Shown here: in pieces, positions 44,801-56,783 of the stretch
Layout: every line of letters starts with the position of its first letter
Position numbering within the stretch: position 1 is the stretch's first letter
Assembly (NCBI GenBank): GCA_964058845.1
Contig: CAXKVR010000189.1
Span: 98,040-162,039, forward strand
Direction of reading: 5' to 3'
DNA: 64,000 nt
Source: Carex sylvatica
Lineage: Eukaryota; Streptophyta; Magnoliopsida; Poales; Cyperaceae
The notes under the pieces: generated by a model
Told to the model about the DNA's origin: nothing
Seen by the model: the letters and a program-made list of their open reading frames with translations, nothing else
Databases searched by the model: none
Translations under genes and position numbers: made by a program

Positions 44801-46674
44801 GAGTGTGGACACTTCCACTGTGGGACCCAATTTTCTTTGTGTTTGTTCCATCATCCTCCTTGATCTTACCAACTCTAACCTTATTAAAATTGAAACTTTC
44901 ACAATTAATTTGTACATGCTATATTATTCGAAATAACAAAATTGTCTATACCGGAAGTCCATATATGATGAACAACCACTCGGTACTAAATCCTATACCG
45001 GTACCAATGAAAATCTCACATCAATGACCTTAGACCTCAATTCCATGTCTTAATCCTCTTCTACATCAAGAATTAAGCTATCTTGTGAAGCATTTTGAGT
45101 TTGAAAGGGTGTATTGAGTTAACATCAGATATTAGACAATGATGAAGCAATATGAGATTAAATTGGTAGTTTTATTGACCTCGATCCCACTTTAATCAAG
45201 CCCCACACACATACAATATCCGAATAAAATACTAACCATGTCAACCCCTAAACAATTCCTTGCATATTAAAGCACAAAACCAACAAAGATTGTTTTTTCT
45301 AAAGCGAAATTGAAGATTAACTCACCTTTGTGCCTAGAGAAACACCAAGCACTTGGGTTGAATTGAGCAATGAGCACTTGGGTAAATAAAAGATTGAATT
45401 GAGCGGTAAGCACTTGGGTTGAAATTGAAGATTAAATTGAGCGGTAAGTACTTGGGTTGGGTTGAAGTATTATGCTAGAATTTTGGAGTAAATTAGCGGG
45501 AAGACTCTCGTTAGAATTTGGGTAAAATAAAGAGGCAAAACCATATGTTGTACTGATATGCCACCATCCAACACAGGTATATAAATGTGTACTTGTTAAA
45601 GCTCAATTCAAAATTTGTGTCTAGTGCTTATATATATTAGTTAGTCTAACATTTTTTTTGTTTATAATTCATAAAATTCAAAATTTGTATCAAGTGCTTA
45701 TATACTTGTACTTTTTAGTATAGTATTGAAACAACAATGCTTGAAGAATCCAAATATCCAACAATCAACAATACTATGTTTTCCAAAACAAACTAACTCA
45801 CTTTGTCATTTTTACAGGGAGAACAACATAGCAAGATAAAAGGAAGAGTGACTTCATTATTCTCGTAAAAATATTTTTACAATTTAGTCAATTGTAAATA
45901 TTACTTTGCTAGTTCTCTTTAATTAAGGCATATTTTGGGTATATATAGAAGTTTTTTAGGACTTCTTTTTGTAATATTTTTTGTATTTTAGAACAATGTA
46001 TTTTTATGTTACTATGTCAATCAATTAATGTTAATTACATGTTTATTCTCTATATTTCAATGTGTTTATTAATTTGGCTGAATAAAAATTAGTGAATGTA
46101 AGTGGGTCAGTATTGGGTTGGTACATGGATGATTGTAGAATAAGGCCATGCTTATATGAAGCCATTTAGGCTTGTCATTACCATGGTTAATCAATGAAAT
46201 AATAGAAATTATCTTCCCATGTAAATATTAGCCCTTGGAAATACTCAAGTGGGTCCTATGTACATTGCCCTTGAAAATACTCCGGTGGGTCCCATATGCA
46301 CTGTCATTGAAAATAAACAGGTGGGACCCACATTCCATCTCCTTGGAAATAATCTGGTGGGCTCCACAATGCTCCTCTAGAAAATAATCTAGTGGGCCCC
46401 CACGATGCTCCCCTTGGAAATAATGCAGACAGTGGTCAAGTTTGAAAGTATTTCCAATGGCCCTTTTTTCAAGGGCAGTCCCTTGGAAAAAGTCAGAAAA
46501 GAGTATTTCCAATGGCCCCCTTGGAAATACTGACTATTTCCAAGGAGGGTATTAGCAAGGGTAGTTTTTCCAAGGGTAGAGCTTGAAAATAGCCATTTTT
46601 TAGCCTTTTCCAATGGTAAGCCCCTGAAAAAAGTCATTTTCGGACACTTGGAAAAAGTGTGAATTCTAGTAGTA
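41830..46674. mobile_element. CACTA (En/Spm-type) transposon, 4.8 kb, apparently non-autonomous
   Basis: Left end CACTACTAGAATTTTCAC and right end GTGTGAATTCTAGTAGTA are inverted repeats; the final base of the right end is A instead of the expected G. AAT flanks it on both sides (41827-41829, 46675-46677), the 3-bp duplication of this superfamily. Both subterminal regions (41870-42250; 46200-46620) carry many copies of CCCTTGGAAAT in both orientations, the arrangement of transposase-binding arrays in En/Spm. The interior (42300-46200) is AT-rich; I found no TNPD/TNP2-like coding sequence in any frame. A C run at 44204-44213 and repeated GTACCAGCATGCA words at 43320-43440 are the only other patterns. 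Confidence 0.9.
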
Positions 46675-46677
46675 AAT

Positions 46678-47348
46678 TGTTGGTTATGTTCGTCAATTGA
46701 TGAAGAGGATTAATAAAAGGTTTATTCATCTTAAACAAATCCAGATGTTCATTGCTTCCTATATTTATAACATGCTAAAATGAATCGAGAGGAATCGGGG
46801 AAAAATGCGAATACGTGAAATTCAATCGAAGGCTTGTTCTCACAAGGAGGTATACATATATATTCAGAGACTTAGAAAATTAAAGATTACCTAACCATTA
46901 ATATCAACTTCTTTCATTGTCTCCTATGATTGAAGCAAATATGAAATACACTCATTAGCTCATCTCTTGGTTGAAGATGAATAGCCAATTTCTCAAATTT
47001 ACTTTTACAAAAGAAATTCACATAAAACAAGGATGTATTGAATACTAATTTTAAGAGCCTATCAAGAGATTTGCTTTCCATTCCTATAGCGCTTGGTCTG
47101 AGTATAATCTCTATAATCGGGATAGAGCATATTCATAAAATGAGATTGAAGATGTAGAGGGACAAGATGCTGAAGGATGAAATTTTTTGTGATTTTTACT
47201 AGTTGCAGGGTCTTTTTGCTTAAAATGGCTTAGTTGTCAGTATTGCTAGGTGATTATGTTATGATCCGTGTTTTGCTTATCTGTTGCTTTTGATGGTATT
47301 ATCTTGATACCTCACTTAGTTGCTAAGTTTTTTTTGTTTTTGTTTTAA
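46678..47348. other. Intergenic DNA, nothing recognised
   Basis: AT-rich, no gene resemblance and no repeat arms. Confidence 0.45.
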
Positions 47349-47358
47349 CTAATATAGT

Positions 47359-47759
47359 GAGTTTGGCTAGTATAACATCAGTGTCATTTCAATCTATATA
47401 ACACCAACTTTAAAACCTATCAAATCGACTTCAAACGGTAAATCCAAACCATTCAAACCGATCTACTTCATTAGTTGTTCGTTTACATGCAAAATTTATA
47501 ACTTTTTGAATTTATTTAGTATTAGATCAAGCGGTCAAATATGTGAGTTTTTAAGTTAATTTTAATACATTAATTTTTTAATATTTTTCCCGCTTGATTT
47601 GATGCTAAAATAACTCAAAAATATAAAATTTTTGTATGTAAACGCATCATACATAATGTTAATTGGTTTGAACGGTTTGAATTTACTATTCGAGTTGATA
47701 GGTTTTAGAGTTGGTGTTATATAGGTTGAAATGACACTGATATTATACTAGCCAAACTC
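47359..47759. mobile_element. Foldback element, family II, 10-bp target duplication
   Basis: Left GAGTTTGGCTAGTATAACAT and right ATTATACTAGCCAAACTC, with arms continuing for over 90 bp (CATTTCAATCTATATAACAC, AAAACCTATCAA). Flanks CTAATATAGT (47349-47358) and CTAATATGGT (47760-47769) are a 10-bp duplication with one mismatch. The core words match family II loosely (AATTTATTTAGTATTAGATC, AAGCGGTCAAA). Confidence 0.88.
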
Positions 47760-47830
47760 CTAATATGGTTGGTACTTGGTGCAAGTGTATTGGTACTGGA
47801 TCACAAACAATGTAATATGATTTTCATTTA

Positions 47831-48568
47831 GGTTCAGTTCGGTAACATGGGAATTTTATTGGAATGAGAATTTTTAATATGGGATTGAAAATTTCAATTT
47901 GTCAAAATCAAAATCATTTAACCCATGAGAAATTTTAAAATATAGGTGTTCGGTAAATGTGGGATGAAATTGCTAGACTTACGTGGGATGATTATGTTAG
48001 ATGTCAAAATAGAAATTTAATTTTAAATTAGCTTAATCTATTAAAATAAGTGTTGCTAGTTTAATTATGTTTTTTTAATAATTTCTTGTATTATTAAATT
48101 TGCTTGTTTAATTAATTTTAGCTATTATATTATTAAATTGCATTTGTTTAATTGAGTGCTTCATTGTACAAGTTAATTTCAGTTTAATTAATTAAACAAT
48201 TATTAATTAGTATAATTTCACTTTTAAATAATTAAATAATTAAATATATATTTTTTAATTAATGAACAAAAGTTACTATCTAAATTTTAAACAACTCTGA
48301 ACGGCCAATTTGGAACAAAAGTTATTATATATTTCATTTATTTTGATTCTTCACAAGAGGCGCACCATCATGGAAAAAAAACGGAGCTTCAAGTGAATGT
48401 ATTTTTCCCATAAAAATTGAAGAGAACAAGAGCAAAATACCCATATGAAATAGTGAAATAGGAAATAAAACTTGTATACCGAACAAGTATTAAGAAATAT
48501 TCCTACAGACAAACAATTTTCAAAATAATAACCACGGAATGACAGGAATCAATCCACCGAACAAGCCC
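47831..48568. mobile_element. PIF/Harbinger-like element, TTA-flanked, 738 bp
   Basis: Starts GGTTCAGTTCGGTAACATGG and ends TCCACCGAACAAGCCC; TTA precedes and follows it (47828-47830, 48569-48571). The GTTCGG-type end and TTA duplication fit Tourist/Harbinger MITEs. The interior has no coding sequence. Confidence 0.65.
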
Positions 48569-48571
48569 TTA

Positions 48572-49030
48572 GTAATGAAAATCGGTGTGTTTATACCCGC
48601 TTCCTTAAAAAAAAAAAGGTTTCATTCGATAGATTAACAAAACACTTGGATCTGTAATCTGAGAATACAAGTATACAACACAAAAATGAGAAAATTTTGA
48701 GAAATTAAACATAACAATTGTTGTCAGATTTTAAAAAAAATCTACAAATTAAGAGAAAAAAGATGAACACCAGCCAAAATAGATGTCAACAAAGTAAGCG
48801 TGTCATGACGAAGTTTTTTCTAATATTAGATTTGTTGCCGACGAACTCACGAATTCGATCAAAGTCAATACGAAGTTTCTTTGCTCGTGCCTACAACTCT
48901 CTCTGCTAGAGATATGGGAAGATGAAAATATATATATATATACATATTTTATTTATTTGAAGAAATATATGTACATTCTTAGAAAAATAACCCCCGGTTG
49001 AACATAGAATAGCGGCATCTAAAAAAAGTA
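48572..49030. other. Intergenic DNA, nothing recognised
   Basis: AT-rich, with a short (TA)n tract at 48931-48940. No gene recognised. Confidence 0.45.
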
Positions 49031-49755
49031 GGGTTAATTTCCTAAGTGCCCTCAAAGACTTCTTCAATTTCTTATTTATTCTTACATTCTTTGTTATATT
49101 CAATATATCTCTTAACTTTTTTTCTTCTTTTCTTTTTACCCATAAAGATAATTACTCGCATTTAAATATTGTTAAGATTTAATGTTTGCACATGTAAGGG
49201 GTTTAATGTTTGCACATGTAATACCATTACCCAGGGAATTAAAATATCTATAAAGGCAATTATGTACAACAATTATTTATTTATTTTTGTGCTCACGTGA
49301 TAATCTACTGTGTACTGCACCTCTAATTTAAAATATTTTATATACTGTGAAATAGGTTTTTTTTGCTAATTGCGAAGTTTCATATGGCATCAATATATAT
49401 CGGTTAAATTCCACTCACGAATTGATACTAGCAAATTTATTCAATGATAAAGTGCCTACAAGTTTATTCAAGCTACTAACAATTGTCAACTTAACGGCAT
49501 TATGAAGTTTATTAATTCGAGCTTCTACAAGTTTATATATTTAAGTTGCCGGTAAAAACATACAAACCTTTATAAGTAAAGACAAGGGTATAATTAAAAA
49601 AGATAGATTTTAATAACATTTAAATGTGACTAATTAATTTTATGAATAAAAAAAATAAAAATAGAAAGAGTTAATGGGTATATTAAATATAACAAAGAGT
49701 GCAGAGATAAATAAGAAATTGAATAAGTCTTGAAGGATACATAAAAAATTAACCC
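49031..49755. mobile_element. Long-TIR element with GGGTTAATTT ends
   Basis: Left GGGTTAATTTCCTAAGTGCC and right GGATACATAAAAAATTAACCC; arms of about 150 bp share CAATTTCTTATTTATTC and CTTTGTTATATTCAATATA with their mirrors. Flanks AAAAAAGTA and AAAAAACTG match at seven of nine bases. Inside, GTTTAATGTTTGCACATGTA is directly repeated. Confidence 0.75.
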
Positions 49756-50302
49756 AAAAAACTGAAAAAGTAACATAATTTAAAGGAAGTTCAGAGGAGA
49801 TTCAATTCTCAAAGGCAAAATAGAAAATATTAATAAGGATTACATAATCATTTTATTTTTATTTAGTAGTACAGGTTTGAAAATCAGTTGAAAGATTTAT
49901 TGTGAATATTAAATTAATAAAAATTATAGAATAAAGTAAGTTACAAGGAACTTTCCAGAACAGGTAACGTTAAGTTTATGCAAATTACACGATTTCATGC
50001 AAGTTACGAAGCAACACTCGAAGAATTTCAATATTCACCAAGCAATACGGAACATTTGCATTAATTTTTAGATACAAAAAATAATAATGTTCGTTAATTC
50101 CTTTCGCACTAAGCATTCAAAGAAAAGAAAATTTTTCTGTACTACATTTACAAGTTATAACAGGCGGCCTATTTTAAGTCAAACTTTCCTATTCTCTTTT
50201 CAAACAGCTCTAAAAATTTCTCATGACACCATAATTATTCTGCTGTCAGGGTTAGCTTCAACTGCCAGCTCACGCAGCTGACAAAAATTTTCTGTTATCA
50301 TT
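49756..50302. other. Intergenic DNA upstream of the RAB gene
   Basis: No gene recognised. The open frame at 50087-50281 has no family resemblance. Confidence 0.45.
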
Positions 50303-50487
50303 TATAACAAGTTAGTTGAAGCTTCACGTAACCTCTAAAAATAGTTCACTATACATATATCTACACATATATGCCGCAAAAATAACCCGGCTTCCATGCG
50401 GTTTCCTTGAAGCTATTTGTTTTATATTATTTTCCAAATTTGCTGTTGTCTTTTATATGGCTTCTAGAACATAACAAGTTAGTTGAA

Positions 50488-50710
50488 AGGTAGACGGAGA
50501 GAGAGGAGTATGTCAGATGGGCATTGGACCTACATTTAGGTTCAATTTCTCAATACCGTACGATTAGCACTAGATCTGCGCGCACGGTAGTGATACAGAC
50601 TTGAACGCACTTTAATACAGAGAACACGAATCTTGATGCAATCGGATGGTCATAAAACCCATTGAACTAAAGTAGGTCCGATGGTAATTGGACTTACTCT
50701 GAACACATAG
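50488..50710. mobile_element. MITE family A (GTAGGTCCGATG), copy 3, in the RAB promoter
   Basis: Contains GGCATTGGACCTACATTTAG on the left, ACCGTACGATTAGCACTAG and GATGCAATCGGATGGTCATA inside, and AAGTAGGTCCGATGGTAATT on the right, as in the copies at 27403 and 37871. Its outermost bases are hard to place. It separates the two halves of the second promoter unit. Confidence 0.75.
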
Positions 50711-50805
50711 ACATAACCTCTTAAAAACAGTTAACTACACGTATGTCCACACAGATCTGCCGCAAAGATAACCCGACTTCAACGCGGCTTGCTTGAAGAT
50801 GTTTG

Positions 50806-50815
50806 TTTTATATTT
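50806..50815 (+). promoter_or_regulatory. TATA-like element of the RAB gene
   Basis: TTTTATATTTA about 180 bases upstream of the ATG; the same word stands in the upstream promoter unit near 50420. The leader after it is pyrimidine-rich with CCTCGATTCG. Confidence 0.5.
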
Positions 50816-50907
50816 ATCTCGAGGTGCCTCTCCAGGTTTTTTTTCTTCGTTCATCGGATTCCTTTTCCTCGATTCGAAACCCTAGAAGACAGACAGGCGA
50901 TTCGTTA

Positions 50908-50926
50908 GTTCGTTCGTTCGTTCGTT
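50908..50926 (+). repeat. (TTCG)n microsatellite in the RAB 5' UTR
   Basis: About five TTCG units in the leader, 60-80 bases before the start codon. Confidence 0.8.
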
Positions 50927-50988
50927 GTTATCGCATCTATTAGAAAGGATTGATTGTTCTTCCCCTAAGTTGTCTTCTATCCGTAGCC

Positions 50989-53900
50989 ATGAATCCAGAA
51001 TAGTAAGAAATTATTTCTCTTAGATCTCCTCCTGTTTTCCCCTTTTAAGTTTGATCTTTTAGGAATACGAAATCGGTGTTGAGTAGTTAGTTTTTGATTC
51101 AGCCGTGAGTTCCTTTGATCAATCACGTCAGATCTGGAATATGTTCTTTGAAAAAATGATCCGGATCGCTTAATTATATATTTGATCGAGATCTCACTAC
51201 TCTTTTGTATTCACCAAAGCCTTGTGAGGCTAAATTTTTTTAGATGTTTACGATGCTTGAGAGATGGAATTCATCGTTGATTAATTTTAACATTTTTCAA
51301 TGTTAAAATTGTTTCCGTGGGCATATATTCCCCCCAGTGAGTCTGATCTCCGGGGGACTCTTTGTTCAAATTTGTTAAAATTAGGCAGTCTGATCTCACG
51401 ATCATGACTTTGGTTCCTTTCAAAATGTAGTAGCATTCCTTTTGTTTGGCATTTAAGAGATGCATATGAAGTATTATCTGCTTTTGTTTGGTATTTAAAT
51501 GCTTTTAGTCAAGTTATGGGCTCGTTTCATGTCATAAATTAATCAAAACGGGCTGATACCCTAAAAATATTATCTGATACTTGATCAAAGATTCATTTGT
51601 GCATATTCTATATAACTCATCATTTTTTGTGCAAATAATGCAGCTGAAATGCATTTATATAGATGTTTTAAGTAATTTAGTGCCGATTCCATGTCATAAC
51701 GTCACCAAAATAGACAGTTATTTTTCAAATATTTACTAATTCTTGCAAAATATTTTTTGAGGTAATTATGAATGATTCACCAATTTTTGCGCAGAGAAAA
51801 GCTACTGGAAATTTGTTCAATACTTTTTGAGTTCTGATAGGACTAGGAGCTGTTATTGCTGAGTTGTCTTACTTTTTAATGTTTGTACATAACTCTCATG
51901 TATAATTGTATGACACATCTGAATGGCAATTTTCACAATTCCATGATTATCATCCTATAACATTTGATACTCCCTAAGTAGCTTGAAAATTCAAAATTTA
52001 CTCAACAGCCATAGTCTTTGTCATGCTCTTATACAAAAATGTAAGTATGCAGGAGAAAGTGTTTAGTACTCAGTGTAACAATAAGATTGCCTTAGTACCC
52101 TGTTACTAATAAGGCAGTTGAATTTCTCTGTTCTTTGTAAGTGTTTTGCCTAAATTAGGTGATAGTAATTTAATGTAGCATGCATGCCATCTTAACTTCA
52201 GATAATTGCCCAAGCATCAGTCGTACATGGTTTCTGTTATGCATTATGTATTCTTACTATGTTATGTTTTCCACGTAATTTGTTTCAAATTTACTATTGG
52301 GTAATATTGATTTATATATATGTAACCTGGCAGTGACTACCTCTTCAAGCTCTTGCTCATTGGAGATTCAGGTGTCGGCAAGTCATGCCTTCTTTTGAGA
52401 TTTGCGGTACTTTTCCTATTTGACATCTGATATCAAGTTATAATTCGAGAAGATTAGGTCTAACGTTATTTTAATTTAATTGCCAGGATGACTCGTACTT
52501 GGAGAGCTACATCAGTACCATTGGTGTTGACTTTGTAAGTTTAACACTTGTGCGATTACTAATTCAATTCTCTCGTCAAAGGCCTTGTGACTAAGTACTT
52601 TCACTATGTGTTTCTTTGTAGAAAATACGCACAGTGGAGCAGGATGGGAAAACAATTAAGCTTCAAATTGTAAGTTGAATTTTTTTTTAATTTCTATCTA
52701 GGTACAGGAGAAACTGTTATTTGTGCATTTTGGGATTGTTTGGTGCTTGAATTCACAGAAGTTAAAAGATATACCCATGCTCTTAATAATTTAAGTATTT
52801 AGTTAGAAGACACTGCAAAACATATTGACTACTTGGTTGCACTTTAGGAACAAACACCTTGGTATATATTTTTTTTCACTATCCCAGTTACAAAATGATC
52901 CATTTGAGCAGATTCATTGCTGAGTTTTTTTCTTTGATAGGTTTAATTCTTGTTTACCCTTTTGTCAAAAGTATTATTCCATTAAAAATTTGTAAATATC
53001 AAGTGCCTATTTCCTTGAAGAATATTGGAATTATTATATACATTCCTAGATTGCATGTAGGATCGATTGTGTACTATTAAAATAATTAAGGTGAGAGTTG
53101 GCAATAATGATATTCTTCCTATGTTTTTAAGGAGACATGATGTGTTTCTCATCTGCAGGGTATATTAATATTATGAGGTTTTGCAGGGGAATATACTTGA
53201 AATTAACCTTGTTACATCAAGATGTATTGCTACATATTGCTAGAGAAATTAATTTTTCTTATTTTTAAAGTGGGACACAGCAGGTCAAGAGCGCTTCAGG
53301 ACTATAACCAGTAGTTACTATCGTGGCGCACATGGCATCATTGTTAGTTCCTTCACAACAAAATTTCTATCAAGGCACATTATTTTTATGCCAATTAAAA
53401 TTGTGCTAATCGAAATCTCTTTGCTGGCAGATTGTATATGATGTAACTGATCAGGAGAGCTTCAATAATGTAAAGCAATGGCTGAATGAAATTGACCGTT
53501 ACGCTAGTGACAATGTCAACAAGCTTCTTGTTGGTAACAAGTGTGATCTCACTGCTAACAAGGTTGTGTCTTATGAAACTGCTAAGGTGAGCCTCAAACT
53601 TTGTTTTGCCCCAAATTTTAAATTGGAGGCTAAGATACTATGCATAGCGCATATTGGTCCGTACTATGAATCAATATCTATATTTTTAGAAGTCCAAACA
53701 ATTGATCTGAATCATTCAACATGATCTCCATATGAAAATGTACTTGTAGATCAAACTTTACATTTTTTCAAATTGTTTTACTATTTTTTTGTATAGGTAG
53801 AAATTCACTTGGTCTAAAGATTTATGGACCATTCAAAAGTGGTGATTTTCTATCTATCTAAACAAAGAGTTAAATTTTTTTTAAAGATGTCAAATTTAAT

Positions 53901-54959
53901 CTGCAAGTACATTTTTGTATTGAAATCATGTTGAACGGATCAGAATGACTATTTGACTTTGAAAACAGAACTATTGATCTGTAGTATGGATCAATCTACA
54001 CCAGGATTCTAACTAGCGTCGCTATAGCGTTTTCGGACCATAAAAGCTATGGCGCTATAGCAGCGCAATAGTGGCATGGCGCCTTTTTTTAACCATTCCT
54101 CTATGACGCGATAAACACTAGTTAAACCTTTGATCTACGCTATGCATAGAACCATAGCCTCACTCATTTAAATTGCATTAATACAGGTTCCTGTTCTAAA
54201 ATGGTTACTGATATAAAGGTATCAGTGCTAGTGAAAATGCTATATGTTGTATGAGTATGACACACTGGTCTGTATATTTTGGTTATGATGGTACAAGTTG
54301 GTATGATGATTTATCATTAGAACATTTATTTTGTGTGCTGATTGGATTACTGATATCACGTGTTGTATAGGCATTTGCTGACGAGATGGGCATTCCATTC
54401 ATGGAGACTAGTGCAAAGAATGCCACTAATGTCGAACAAGCCTTCATGGCTATGGCATCTTCTATAAAGAGCAGGTAAGCCCATCTACTCTATGCTATAG
54501 ATGTTTTTCCTTGGAATAGAATCAATGTGATGGGTAGACAGTGCATGTAACATTTATTAGAGTAAAAGAATATAGTAATTGAGTCTGGAAAACTATGAAA
54601 GAGGTTTATTATGACATATGAGAGCATAAAATCTTGGCATAATACACAATTGTGAATCATTCCCAGGATAAATATATTGTAAAACAGAAAAAGTGAAACA
54701 TGAAACCAAATTAGTCTTTGTTCTCCAACAGTAACCAAGTGCTATCTTACCTGGGTTGGGCTCAGGTTAACTATTGCCAGCCCATTATGAAAACCAACTC
54801 AGATCAACTGTTGTTGTGTCAAACATCATATTTAACTGAAATAATTAATTAATAAATTATAGGATGGCCAGCCAACCGGCGATGAACAGTGCAAGGCCAC
54901 CGACAGTACAGATCAAGGGACAGCCTGTCAACCAAAACTCGTCCTGCTGCTCGTCTTAG
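50989..54959 (+). CDS. RAB1/RABD2-type small GTPase
   Basis: Eight exons, all GT-AG: 50989-51002, 52334-52406, 52487-52534, 52622-52669, 53271-53342, 53431-53586, 54371-54474, 54863-54959. Product 203 residues, the family's usual length. GTP-binding motifs are intact: GDSGVGKS (15-22), switch I Thr40 in STIGVDF, WDTAGQE (62-68), NKCD (121-124), ETSAK (149-153). The C terminus SSCCSS has the tandem Cys (200, 201) for double geranylgeranylation. The effector region and [11 protein letters not shown] segment are those of plant RAB1 (RABD2, ARA-5-like), which drives ER-to-Golgi vesicle transport. The first exon encodes only four residues and part of the fifth and is followed by a 1.3-kb intron near the 5' end. 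Introns 1 and 6 are long, and intron 6 holds a foldback element. This is clearly an active, conserved gene. RABD2 rather than RABD1 is judged from memory of family features. Confidence 0.95.
53637..54150. mobile_element. Foldback family I element inside RAB intron 6
   Basis: Left TATGCATAGCGCATATTGG and GTACTATGAATCAATA are mirrored on the right by TATTGATCTGTAGTATGGATC and CTACGCTATGCATAG. The core AATTGATCTGAATCATTCAA and TGTACTTGTAGATCAAACTT is that of family I. Between about 54020 and 54100 is an extra small palindrome with GCTATAGCG and CTATGGCGCTATAGC. It does not disturb the flanking splice sites. Confidence 0.7.
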
Positions 54960-55700
54960 TTTACATTTCATCTGTTGTTTGCTATGCAAACATGTAATCT
55001 TAAATCTCTCCTGCTCACCCTGTTACTGCTTTGTGCAAAAAATATTACATTTACTAGGCCTCTGTGATGCTTTTGTTGTTACATGTCTGTCTTGTGCTAT
55101 ACTATTCATCATCTATCCTGTTCTCCACTTCTGTCTGTCTCAAAGTATTGCTACGCCCACCATCATCCACGAATTATTGGCCATTCTTTTATTCAATTTT
55201 TAAACTTGCTGTGACGTTTTCATATATGAATAATCACTTTTTTCATAACTGGCGTCTGCATTAACGATACCAATATCGTCCCATAAAAAAGCCGGTATAT
55301 CATTACTAAAAGGATACTTCGCGAACATAGGAACTCATAGGAATTTCATATTAGGCTTAGGCAGGTATATCATGATATTTTCATTTCAACTTAAGATGTT
55401 TTGGATGGTTAAACATGATATTTTCAATTTTTGTTACGAGGATAGGTACGAGTAAAGTGTATATACGAAATTGTTCATTGATAGTGGAGGGATTTAGTGT
55501 CAACAGTTTTTGTGTGAATTGATGCAAGTGAAGTTAATTTTCAAATAACTTTTAGTGCCAAAACTAATCTTATGCTTACATGCTACATGTCCACCAAAGT
55601 TACAGACTTCGATTTTGTATGTGCACCAGGTGCTCTACGGATGTAATGACTATTAAGATAAAATCAAAATTTTATAATTTATTAAATGCATGAAAATTTA
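54960..55700. other. 3' UTR and downstream flank of the RAB gene
   Basis: T-rich 3' region for about 250 bases after the stop. No strong AATAAA signal was found. Beyond 55300 the DNA is AT-rich with no gene recognised. Confidence 0.5.
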
Positions 55701-55709
55701 ATCGTGGAT

Positions 55710-55770
55710 TTATTGCAGTGGCACGAGCCCCGTCTCTCAATTGAGAGGCGCAAGTTCGACTCCCTTAAAA
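55710..55770 (+). repeat. Possible tRNA-derived SINE head
   Basis: TTGCAGTGGCACGAG (A-box-like), a hairpin CGTCTCTCAATTGAGAGGCG, then AAGTTCGACTCCC (B box). The middle looks like an anticodon arm but the acceptor stem does not close, so it is not a functional tRNA. Confidence 0.45.
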
Positions 55771-56774
55771 AATATCTGAAAGATGCTGGACCCTTCAACA
55801 ATTTGTTGTACAGAAAATTATAAATTCTACTCTAATTCGGTTTTATCCTATAATCATTGTAGAGTTAATATTCGACATTTACTAGTCGAATTTATTGAAA
55901 ACCTCGAGTATGGAGCAAGTCAAGTTTAGTTCTAAGTTCTAGTTCTTGTAATATCTTTTCACAAAGAGGAGGTAAACGCTAGTTGGACTGTGTTATTTTA
56001 TCATTTGTACTTCCCTTTATTTTTATAATATTTTATTGTTTTCACATAAAATTCTTTTGCAAATGGAAGTTGCGAAATAAATCAATTTTGAACACTTAAA
56101 ACATGAATTGTGTGGTGTTAGGCTTGTTGTTGGTTAGTCGTTGATTAGGAGTACTCAATGATTACTATGGTCTAATTATGTTGAAGGAAATTATATCGGT
56201 TTACTGATTTAAAAATCCTGATAACTAGGGTTCAATTCATTTAAAATTCGAAAAATTTAGTAATTGCACCAAATTTGATGCAATTACTGGTCTGTTATTT
56301 TTTGGATTGCTTTTTTCGATGAACTAAGGTTCACTGGACATGTCAGTTCTCCAATATCTCATGTAATGTAATGGTTGAGTAAATCGCGTTGACTGTTGAG
56401 GTCATCGACTTTTAAAACTATTCAGACTAAGGACGGAGCCATGTATGTAGGTGAATGGATAAATTGATCTCCATTAATTTTCAAATATTTTGTATTTCTA
56501 TATAGTTTTTAATATATTTTAAAATAGAATGCTGTGGTTACTGTAAAATTAAATAGAGAAAAATTGAACCCCTATTCAGAATGAAAAAAAATTATATATA
56601 AGTGACTCTCAAAGATACAAGAGGAAGAAACATAATGTTTATTTCTTCTTTCCCTCGTCATCTGACCACTGAAACACTAAAAGAAATGTTAATTAACTAT
56701 GATTATATTTGTTAAATAACAATTAACTGTACTCAATCATAGTAAAAAATTTCACTTTTCATAAATGGTGATTA
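55771..56774. other. Intergenic DNA, nothing recognised
   Basis: AT-rich; no gene, no element ends. Confidence 0.45.
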
Positions 56775-56783
56775 TTATTTTCA

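Larger units (their letters stand above)
50303..50818 (+). promoter_or_regulatory. Tandemly duplicated promoter region of the RAB gene
   Basis: ATAACAAGTTAGTTGAA opens both units (50303 and 50472). Then ATAACCTCT..AAAA, ACACATATATGCCGCAAA (50370s) / CACAGATCTGCCGCAAAG (50750s), ATAACCCGGCTTC / ATAACCCGACTTC and TTTGTTTTATATT occur in the same order in both. The downstream unit, which carries the functional TATA region, is split by a MITE at 50488-50710. Confidence 0.75.

Noticed and set aside
44708..45027. Overlapping open frames inside the CACTA element
   Set aside because: No homology recognised, opposite strands overlap, and no splice pattern joins them to other coding pieces.
42300..46200. 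CACTA transposase gene
   Set aside because: I read the open frames on both strands and found none resembling TNP2/En transposase; the frames are short and AT-driven.
55710..55770. Possible functional tRNA gene
   Set aside because: A and B boxes and an anticodon-like hairpin exist, but the acceptor stem does not pair, so it is at best a SINE head.
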